Origin: Edaphochlamys debaryana
Taxonomy: Eukaryota; Chlorophyta; Chlorophyceae; Chlamydomonadales
Direction of reading: 5' to 3'
Length of the DNA stretch: 64,000 nt
Assembly: GCA_016858145.1 (NCBI GenBank)
Contig: JAEHOE010000033.1
Coordinates: 927,672 to 991,671, forward strand
Part shown: in pieces, positions 56,801-64,000 of the stretch
Layout of the letters: each line of letters opens with the position of its first letter
Position numbering within the stretch: the stretch's first letter is position 1
Position numbers and translations under genes: made by a program
Notes under the pieces: model-generated
The model's database searches: none
What the model saw: only the letters and a program-made list of their open reading frames with translations
What the model was told of the DNA's origin: nothing

Positions 56801-59321
56801 AGGGCACAAGGAGAGGCGTTCACGGGGGCAGGCCGGCGACGCGGTGTGCCGGGCTAGGAGCGCGCAGATGGTGGTGGTGTGGTAGCAGACGGCTAGGGGC
56901 CGTCATCTCAACCCGAGTTTGTCATCTACACGGGTTCCACCACTTACGTTGCATGTTCCTGCCTCTGAGGCCGCAGCGCCGCAACAGCAAGGCCGACATT
57001 CGGTCGGCTCACTTTATGTCTCTGAAGCCGCGGCTCCCTCCAGTTCTAGTACCAGGCCAAGGCTGGGAAACCCTGTGCTGTTGTCAAGCGCGGTTTGTAG
57101 GTTCCAAGCTCGACATTCCCGCCAGTGCAGGCGACCTCAACCCGTTCGGGCGCGCACTGGTGGTTCGGACGAATGTGAGCAATGCGAACCACGCACGGCA
57201 GCTCGCTGACAGGCTGGCAGGTCGCCGAGAACTTCGAGACCCCGGGGTCCGAGGCTCGTCCCGCTGTCCCGCTCTGCAGCGACTCCCGCCCACCACGCAA
57301 GAGAGGAAATTGCACTGCGTCTTTGAGCGTAACAACTTTGGACTTGGGAACATAGGGGCAGGAGCCTCAGGGCTCTGGGCCTCAGGGGAGGCGGGGGTTT
57401 ACCGGAGTGAGGCCCCCGAGCGGGGGTTGGTCCCGATGGGGGAACAGCAGGCAGGCGCGCTCCTCACCGCAGAGCACTCGCACCTGAACGGAGCATGTCA
57501 GGCTTCGAGTACAGGAACAGCGGTGTGTAGCACTTCCCCGGCTGATGCGCAGATACTGGCAGGCGCAGAACGCCACGGAACGCCCCCGTTGCACTTTGCT
57601 ATGAATGCAGGCGTGCCGGCAGCCAACTCCCCTGCTCCTGAGGCACCTGTGCTGTGGCTCAAAGCGGCCTGCTGGTGGGAGCACATAGGCACCCGTTGAT
57701 GGGGATGGGCCGGAAGAAGGGCACGGACTTGATGCACATGACGTGATGCCGATCCGGCAGCCCGGACGATGTTTGTGACATCCTGGAATAGGCTAACCCC
57801 AAGCCCAGGGCAAGCTGTGTTCGCGCCAGGGGGGGCGAGACGTACCGTACTGGACGCGCGCCGCACATGCCCTTGCGGCTACCCACTTCAGCTTTCACGC
57901 TCGCCTAACCCATTGCTTCTCAACCTAGCAAGGGCACTGGTGCACTGCAGGTGCGAGGTAGGGCAGGAAGACGTGCTGAACGCCACGGGGCAGGCGAGGA
58001 TTCTGGAAGGCTGGGGTAGGGCCTGGGAGGGTCGCGGGTGACGTGACACGCGAAACCGGAAGAAACGTGGCGTTCCCCCACGGCACAAACCCAGCCGGTC
58101 ACAGCCAAGGCGATTGCCCGGTGCGGGCTTACATGCACAAGCCGCTTTCATTGCGCGCAGTCCCGAGCCCCAGGACGGGAGGCCTGGCATGCGGGGACGA
58201 CGCACGGACGTCGCACGGTCGGCGCGCGTCGAGCCCGCCTGGCGCGATGCTCTGAATCAAAGCAAGCTCTGTTGTGTAACCACACTGCGCCACGGGTCGA
58301 TAGTCGGGCTGGGGACGGTCGAAGGCGCATGGCCCATGCGCCGTATATTGCGCGCCCGCCATCGGCCATTTAGGCTGGATGGTCCGCGCGCGGCCCCTCA
58401 TGGCTACTCGCCGCGAGGGGCTCCACATGCTGCTCCATACGTGATCACGGCAGGATAGTTGGGTGGTATGGTTGAGATACTTTTATATATATCCTCGGCG
58501 ACGCCTATGTGCCCACCTTGTTGACCACCAGCAAGTGCTCGTCCTCGTAGCGCACGTCCAGTGGAATCGCCTCTGGAAGGGCCTGCACCGCATGCAGGGA
58601 ACTCGGTCACTGCACCGGTACTGCACAGCCGATGGGGGCGGGCAAGGGCAAGCCGACAGGGCTAAAGCGGGCAAGGGGCCCAAGGCACACCTGCACGGGC
58701 GGCGGGGGCGGCAGGCTGCAGGCGACGGCGTCGCCTGGCTTCAGCTGCAGCGACGCCTTGGTGGCGGGGCGGCCGTTCACCAGCACTAGGCCGGCAGCGA
58801 TGCTGGTCTGGATCTTGGCACGCGAGGCATCCTGTGCTTGGGGGCGAAGCCAGGCAGGGAAGAGGGAGGGTCGGGAAGGTGGCAACGCAACAGGAGGTCA
58901 GGACCCAGCCCCAGGTCAGGCTGCGGCTGGGACTCCGCAAGGTTGGTACTGTGCGGTACAGCGCGGGCGCACTACTGGAGCCCTTGGGCCTTGCCCGCAA
59001 GGCGCGGCCCTTGAACCCGCAGTGAAATCCACTATTTCATCCGTGCACTTACAGTCCCCTGTTGTTGACCCTAGAAGTCCCACTCCCCACCCAGGCCGTG
59101 TGGCCACTGCGTCCGACTCCACGGCGCCCTGCCCCCAGGGGCCCCCAACGCACCACTGCTGCCCCCGGCACCGTTGCAAGCGCCTCCGCAACTTGGAATG
59201 CAAGGTATGCATCGAGGCGTAGTCTTGAGGCGGCCTGCAAGAGGAGGTGGCTCTTCGTTAGGGCCCAGGTGGGTGTGCCCCGGCCGTGTCGCCCCCCCCC
59301 CCACCCCATAACCCTGCGCAT
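53872..59321 (-). CDS. RluA-family pseudouridine synthase with N-terminal S4 domain
   Basis: It converts specific RNA uridines to pseudouridine. Exons: (59321 or 59234)-59193, 58831-58691, 58582-58517, 56574-56137, 55628-55608, 55278-55173, 54801-54675, 54395-54287, 54030-53872. An S4 RNA-binding domain is visible (RLDAYLA, ASRAKIQTSI, GLVLVNGRPATK). IPLDVRYEDEHLLVVNK and AAGMVVHIAPGHHSGTLVN follow, then motif HRLDKGTSGLMVVAKS with the catalytic Asp. An acidic Asp/Gly/Ser insertion lies between them. Next come the 21-nt micro-exon AQFKART, RNYVSITVG with the conserved Tyr, [28 protein letters not shown], and the ending ALHALTLGFSHPVTGE. Phases close from 58831 to the stop. The first exon may run from ATG 59321, giving an Arg-rich leader that could be an organelle-targeting peptide, or an upstream exon may be used; an alternative first donor lies at 59153. 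The intron at 56575-58516 contains a ~1.5-kb repeat. It is unrelated to its matrix-gene neighbours. Confidence 0.87.
55136..55182 (-). repeat. 18-bp tandem repeat duplicating a splice donor in the RluA gene
   Basis: Two full copies and one partial copy of CGCATGGCGGGTGAGGGG (minus strand; full copies at 55165-55182 and 55147-55164) cover the end of the RNYVSITVG exon. Each full copy carries the same GTGAGG donor. The period is 18 nt, so use of the second donor would add exactly six codons (reading GEGRMA) without changing frame. Confidence 0.8.
56005..56154 (-). repeat. Duplicated exon-end/donor sequence inside an RluA intron
   Basis: The 20-mer ACCTGCAGCCGCACCAGCGC occurs at 56135-56154, where it spans the end of the HRLD exon (ALVRLQ) and its donor, and again at 56005-56024 inside the following intron, where it again gives LVRLQ plus a GTAAGT donor. 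The second site is a strong decoy donor. Confidence 0.7.
56926..58419. mobile_element. ~1.5-kb dispersed repeat, copy 1 (in RluA intron)
   Basis: This is nearly identical over its whole length to 61781-63278, with scattered substitutions and small indels. It begins CTACACGGGTTCCACC and stays alignable to about 58419 (CTCGCCGCGAGGG). Open frames occur on both strands but none has a recognisable domain and the two copies differ by frameshifts, so I treat it as a non-coding or decayed mobile sequence. Its class is unknown. Confidence 0.6.
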
Positions 59322-59487
59322 CGCCGACCAGGCCCCCCAGCCGCCGCTCGCGGACAATTGCGCTCGTGCGGCGCCGAGTGCATAGCCTGGGTGCTAGCAA
59401 CGTACCTGCTTTGCGCTCACGCGAAAGCTGAATTGAGGTGCCGGCGGAGCATGGCAGCCCTGCGGTGACCCACGCAGTTCAGCTGCC

Positions 59488-59495
59488 TTTTTATA
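59488..59495 (-). promoter_or_regulatory. Candidate TATA box of the RluA gene
   Basis: The minus strand reads GATATAAAAAGG across 59486-59497, a good TATA match in otherwise GC-rich DNA, about 170 bp upstream of the in-frame ATG at 59321 and close to a CAG/GTACGT donor-like site near 59405. That spacing would allow a short non-coding first exon. Confidence 0.45.
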
Positions 59496-60336
59496 TCAGC
59501 AAACGCATGCCACGTGTCTTGCCTTGCTATCGCTCGCCGCGCGGCAGCGTGCGGCCCAGCGACAGCGCGTTGGCGCTTGCCCCCAGCGCAGCGGGGCATC
59601 ACCGCGTCTATGATGAAGATTGCTACGCATAGAAAGCTTCAGTGACTACTGCCCAGGCTTCGGCTGGCTGGCGACCAAATTGAACTCGTTCGTCACTGTG
59701 CAGGCGAAGGATTGGTCGTCAACCTATGAAAACGTATGAAGGACAGCGGTTTGTTGACGCCGTAAGTCAACTGTGGGGGCAACTAGGGATAATCGGGGGC
59801 CCGTCTCCGGTCTTCCCCCCCCCCCGTCGGGACACGAACTCGCGGCGCATGCACGTGCCCAGACCCGGCTGGGAGCACTGCCAAACCATCTCAGAGCCTT
59901 GCATGTGAGGGGGCGATCGGTACAGAGACGCAGACGGCTTTGGGGGGCGGCCGGAGTGCGAGGCGGAGTGCGAGGCGCTGCCGACCTCGGAGGCTGGGCG
60001 CGACAGACCCGGTCGGCGGTCGCCCGCCACTCCCGGCCAGCACCGGCCAGCCTTCGGGATGTCGACAAACATTTCATATCCAGCCCAACAGCAATGCGGT
60101 TTGGCAAAGCCCAGCTCGGTGGTGTGTCGTTCATGCCGCTTCCCATTGATTGATGCCCACACACGCGACAAGTCCACGGGCAACTACTTGCGCGGGCAGC
60201 TACTTTCCAGCCCCTGGCCAACACCACCAGCGATACCACACACGAACATGCAGCTTTATATGGCGGCCTTACGTCAGGGACTTTCCCAACCGGCACTTCG
60301 ACGTGTCCGTACGTGTCTCGACGTGCCCTGGGGAAG

Positions 60337-60455
60337 GGTCGCGGCCTGGGGAAGGGTTGAAGCCTGAGGAAGCCCTGGGGAAGAATTGAAGCCTGGGAAA
60401 GCCCTGGGGGAGTGGGGGGTGCAGGGTTGACGCCCTGGGGAAGCCCTGGTCAAGG
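60337..60455. repeat. Imperfect minisatellite, CCCTGGGGAAG-type units
   Basis: Degenerate 11-25-bp units around GCCTGGGGAAG and GCCCTGGGGAAG recur about six times with GTTGAAG or GTCGACG-like spacers. It is non-coding as far as I can see. Confidence 0.6.
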
Positions 60456-61267
60456 TCACGGCCTGTCCCCCCCGCCACCACTACCCCCATCGAGGTGTAC
60501 CGACATCGTACCCCCACTCCCCCGACCCCTCCCCCCCTCGCCGGACCGCCGGCCAACCGACTCGTACACACGTTCAGTGCACGCCATACTTGGTCTGGGA
60601 ACAGCTGGTCGTGTGCTCTATTGGCGGGCGCACCCAGCACACGCGGTGGAGCAAGCCAACGCGGTGGCGCACACCCACACATCGGGCTTAGTCGGGTACT
60701 CCGGACAACGTCTTGGGCCCAAACCTGTCCATTGACCAACGGGCAGAGGCTCAGCACCCGGGGTGACAGCCCCACGACTGTACTTAGCATTTCAAGGGCG
60801 AGCCTGACGGCTGTAGGTTGTGGGGGCATCGACGAGTACCCAGGGGACTCCCTTGGGTGAGGATGGGTGCGGATGGCAGGCCGACACGTCACACGGGTGC
60901 CTGGGAGTAGCGGAACGAGCCTGTGACTTGCCAACATACCGGTAAGGCCTTCCCTCACAGGCCTGCACTTGACCTCTCAGTCACAGGTCTAGAAGCGTGT
61001 GGACTGGATGGGCCGCCGGGTACTTTGCCCGCCACCTGCGAGGGTTGATGGAGTTGACGGCTGCCCATGCTTGCTCCACGCCGCATGCTGTCATCGCTGC
61101 CATACCCTGCCAGGCTTCGATCTTGCTACACGGGCCCCTGTTGTCAGGGTTCCCCGACAATCCCCGCGCCTCTGCACCCCCTTGCATCCGAATGTAAAAA
61201 ATAAAGGCTGTTGGCAGCAGGCGCCTGGTGGCCCAGGCCCAGGCCGTGCCCTCCTGCACCTGCTTCG

Positions 61268-61508
61268 CCCTGGAGCAGTCCCTGGAGCAGTCCCTGGAGC
61301 AGTCCCGTGAACTCCAAGGCCTGCTCCATGGACGGTACGGGCAGGTGTTCAAGCGACGTCGCATGTAAGACTTGTCAGGGACTGCTCCAGGGACTGCTCC
61401 AGGGACTGCTCCAGGGACTGCTCCAGGGACTGCTCCAGGGACTGCTCCAGGACTGCTCCAGGATTGCTCCAGGACTGCTGCAGGACTGCTCCAGGACTGC
61501 TCCAGGCC
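61268..61508. repeat. Inverted minisatellite (hairpin-forming 12-bp repeats)
   Basis: The left block 61268-61306 is three units of CCCTGGAGCAGT plus CCC. The right block from 61378 is about six units of GGGACTGCTCCA, followed by 11-bp derivatives to 61508. The two blocks are reverse complements, giving at least 39 bp of perfect inverted repeat around a ~71-bp spacer. Confidence 0.85.
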
Positions 61509-61780
61509 CACCGCTCCAGGCGCTACCGTTGCACAATGGCCCACCCACCCCCCGCCAATGCGCTCCCTGCCTCACTGCTCCCTACCTCTCTTGCCACCAG
61601 CCGATCTCATGTCCCCGTAGCTGCCCATAGTAGAGCAGCCCAGGTAAACGGGTCAATAAACGGGGCGGAGCGAGAAGTGTACTAATGTGGACTGTGCACG
61701 TGCGCTCGCCCAGACTTCGCATGGCCATCGGACGCGCCCGATGCGAACGTTGCGGGCCAACTGAAGGAAGAGTCTATCAA

Positions 61781-63278
61781 CTACACGTGTCCCACCAATT
61801 ACGTTGCATGTTCCTGCCTCTGAAGGCCGCAGCGCCGCGACAGCAAGGCCGACATTCGGTCGGCTCACTTTATGTCGCGAAGCCGCAGCTCCCTCCAGTT
61901 CTAGTACCAGGCCAAGGCTGGGAAACCCTGTGCTGTCGTCAAGCGCGGTTTGTAGGTTCCAAGCTCGACATTCCCGCCAGTGCAGGCGACCTCAACCCGT
62001 TCGGGCGCGCACTGGTGGTTCGGACGAATGTGAGCAATGCGAACCACGCACGGCAGCTCGCTGACAGGCTGGCAGGTCGCCGAGAACTTCGAGACCCCGG
62101 GGTCCGAGGCTCGTCCCGCTGTCCCGCTCTGCAGCGACTCCCGCCCACCACGCAAGAGAGGAATTGCACTGCCTCTGTGAGCGTAACAACTTTGGACTTG
62201 GGAACATAGGGGCAGGAGTCTCTGGGCACTGGACCTCAGGGGAGGCGGGGTTTACCGGAGTGAGGCCCCCGAGCGGGCGTTGATCCCGAAGGGGGAACAG
62301 CAGGCAAGCGCGCTCCTCACCGCAGAGCACTCGCACCTGAACGGAGCATGTCAGGCTTCGAGTACAGGAACAGCGGTGTGTAGCCTACCCCGGCTGATGC
62401 GCAGATACTGGCAGGCGCAGAACGCCACGGAACATCCCCGTTGCTCTTTGCTATGAATGCAGGCGTGCCGGCAGCCGACTCCCCTGCTCCTGAGGCACCT
62501 GTGCTGTGGCTCAAAGCGGCCTGCTGGTGGGAGCACGAAGGCAGCCGTTGATGGGGATGGGCCGGAAGAAGGGCACGGACTTGATGCACATGACGTGATT
62601 CCGATCCGGCAGCCCGGACGATGTTTGTGACATCCTGGAATAGGCTAACCCTAAGCCCAGGGCAAGCTGTGTTCGCGCCAGGGGGGGCGAGACGTACCGT
62701 ACTGGACGCGCGCCGCACATCCCCTTGCGGCTACCCACTTCAGCTTTCACGCTCGCCTAACCCATTGCTTCTCAACCTAGCAAGGGCACTGGTGCACTGC
62801 AGATGCGAGGTAGGGCAGGAAGGCGTGCTGAACGCCACGGGGCAGGCGAGGATTCTGGAAGGCTGGGGTAGGGCCTGGGAGGGTCGCGGGTGACGTGACA
62901 CGCGAAACCGGAAGAAACGTGGCGTTCCCCCACGGCACAAACCCGGCCGGTCACAGCCAAGGCGATTGCCCGGTGCGGGCTTACATGCACAAGCCGCTTT
63001 CATTGCGCGCAGTCCCGAGCCCCAGGACGGGAGGCCTGGCATGTGGGGACGACGCACGGACGTCGCACGGTCGGCGCGCGTCGAGCCCGCCTGGCGCGAT
63101 GCTCTGAATCAAAGCAAGCTCTGTTGTGTAACCACACTGCGCCACGGGTCGATAGTCGGGCTGGGGACGGTCGAAGGCGCATGGCCCATGCGCCGTATAT
63201 TGCGCGCCCGCCATCGGCCATTTAGGCTGGATGGTCCGCGCGCGGCCCCACATGCCTACTCGCCGCGAGGGCGTGTAG
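61781..63278. mobile_element. ~1.5-kb dispersed repeat, copy 2
   Basis: This is the direct-orientation copy of 56926-58419. Here both ends are clearer: CTACACG at 61781-61787 and its inverse CGTGTAG at 63272-63278, a short candidate terminal inverted repeat. I found no convincing flanking target-site duplication. Copy 1 has lost the right-hand inverted end. Confidence 0.6.
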
Positions 63279-63685
63279 AAGCGTAGACGTTCAAACCTCA
63301 GAGGCCTACACACCAAGGCCGGAGGGTTAGCGTCAACAGGACTGAACAAGTCCTTAGCCCAAATCCGCAACCTCGCGAGCAGTAGAGGGCCGCAGTGCCC
63401 AACATCTGGTCCTGACAGTTCTAGCGAAGCACAAGCCGTCTTGGCGGCCTAGGTGAGAACAGCAGCAGCCTTGCACAACGCGACGGCTGGGCGAAGCGCA
63501 TGAGCGACACGGCCTCCACAGCCTGCCAGCAATACCACCGTCGGCTTGAATGATATGTATCAGGCGACATAGGCTGCATTGCTTGGCAGTAACGCGGCGG
63601 CCTCGGCCAGTGATGGGCGAAGGGTGTTCGACTCAAGTGCGCTCACCAGTGTCGATCCCCGCCCTTGTTGCACTATCAGGTTGCA
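63279..63685. other. Unassigned sequence
   Basis: This lies between the second dispersed repeat and the candidate signal-peptide exon. It could be the promoter of the latter. No TATA box or gene is evident. Confidence 0.35.
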
Positions 63686-63740
63686 ATGAGGCGCGGCATC
63701 TTCCTCCTCTTGGGGGCTGCCGTCGCCTACGTCTCTGTCG
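63686..63740 (+). CDS. Candidate first exon (signal peptide) of a gene running off the window
   Basis: ATG at 63686 gives MRRGIFLLLGAAVAYVSV, a basic start followed by a hydrophobic core, ending at a GTGAGC donor (63741) in phase 1. That phase is shared by the signal-peptide exons of both pherophorins and all five CAP genes in this window. I could not find a second exon before 64000 that stays open in phase 1, so the continuation is presumably outside the window. Confidence 0.35.
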
Positions 63741-64000
63741 GTGAGCCTGGCTGGCCAATCGCGCCCGCAACGCCGGGCTCCTTAGGCCTGGACACTGTTG
63801 CAGGGCTACCAGTGTAGCCACTTCTACCAGAGGGCTCTGATGGGTGGGCGAATGGGCTTACTCGGCCAGCGTAGTTGGCGGATGCTCCCGCGTCTTTGGG
63901 CCCGCCGAAGTTCCACGCTTCCATCGTCGAGCGTCTCAACTACAATCAAATATGCTTCAATGATCAGCCTGCCTTGGTTAAAGCTACGCGCGGCGATGAC

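Larger units (their letters stand above)
59322..61780. other. Upstream region of the RluA gene, mostly repeats
   Basis: It contains the candidate TATA box (59488-59495), a CCCTGGGGAAG-type minisatellite (about 60337-60455) and the inverted minisatellite at 61268-61508. A minus-strand open frame near 59770-60180 (INGKRHERHTTELGFAKPH...) has non-repetitive composition but no homology or splice support; it might be eroded transposon sequence. Confidence 0.4.

Noticed and set aside
56785..57699. 304-codon plus-strand frame inside the RluA intron
   Set aside because: Copy 2 of the repeat breaks the same frame by small indels and no domain is visible, so it is not supported as a gene.
58482..58495. 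TTTTATATATAT as a promoter
   Set aside because: It lies inside the RluA intron just past a donor, with no start codon or exon pointing from it; probably a simple AT tract beside the repeat insertion.
61372..61620. Open frame encoding repeated TAPG units
   Set aside because: The 12-bp minisatellite period automatically keeps one frame open; the array soon changes to 11-bp units and loses the pattern.

Overview
The window looks like nuclear DNA of a volvocine green alga (Chlamydomonas/Gonium/Volvox group). It is GC-rich, the genes carry many short introns with GTGAGT/GTGCGT-type donors, and two pherophorins, Hyp-rich (Ser-Pro)n stalks, a class III cyclase-like gene and Gly/Ala-rich low-complexity tails are present. 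Species assignment is not possible from the sequence alone. I found no bacterial-style operons, rRNA, tRNA or CRISPR array.

Layout. 1-1530 (+): 3' end of a glycosyltransferase-like gene. 2841-9734 and 11926-17457 (both -): two pherophorin paralogues, extracellular-matrix glycoproteins; the first has a 571-bp terminal-inverted-repeat element in an intron. 21442-31306 (-): a large gene for an N-terminally anchored protein with a receiver-like domain, a class III cyclase fold and a roughly 1,480-residue disordered tail; most catalytic residues of both domains are replaced. 34128-53268 (-): a head-to-tail array of five secreted proteins that join a signal peptide, a proline-rich stalk and a CAP/SCP (PR-1) domain. 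Two of the five are a recent segmental duplicate, and a 1,449-bp tandem duplication has left an orphan signal-peptide exon. 53872-59321 (-): an RluA-family pseudouridine synthase whose largest intron holds a ~1.5-kb repeat found again at 61781-63278. The last 4.5 kb is mostly repeats, with a candidate signal-peptide exon at 63686-63740 (+).

Biologically, seven of the ten substantial genes encode secreted Hyp-rich modular proteins, so the window is mainly an extracellular-matrix gene cluster. The most unusual gene is the candidate pseudo-receiver/pseudo-cyclase. Exon models were built by hand from splice signals, reading phase and comparison between paralogues inside the window. Phases close exactly for both pherophorins, all five CAP genes, and most of the cyclase-like and RluA genes.
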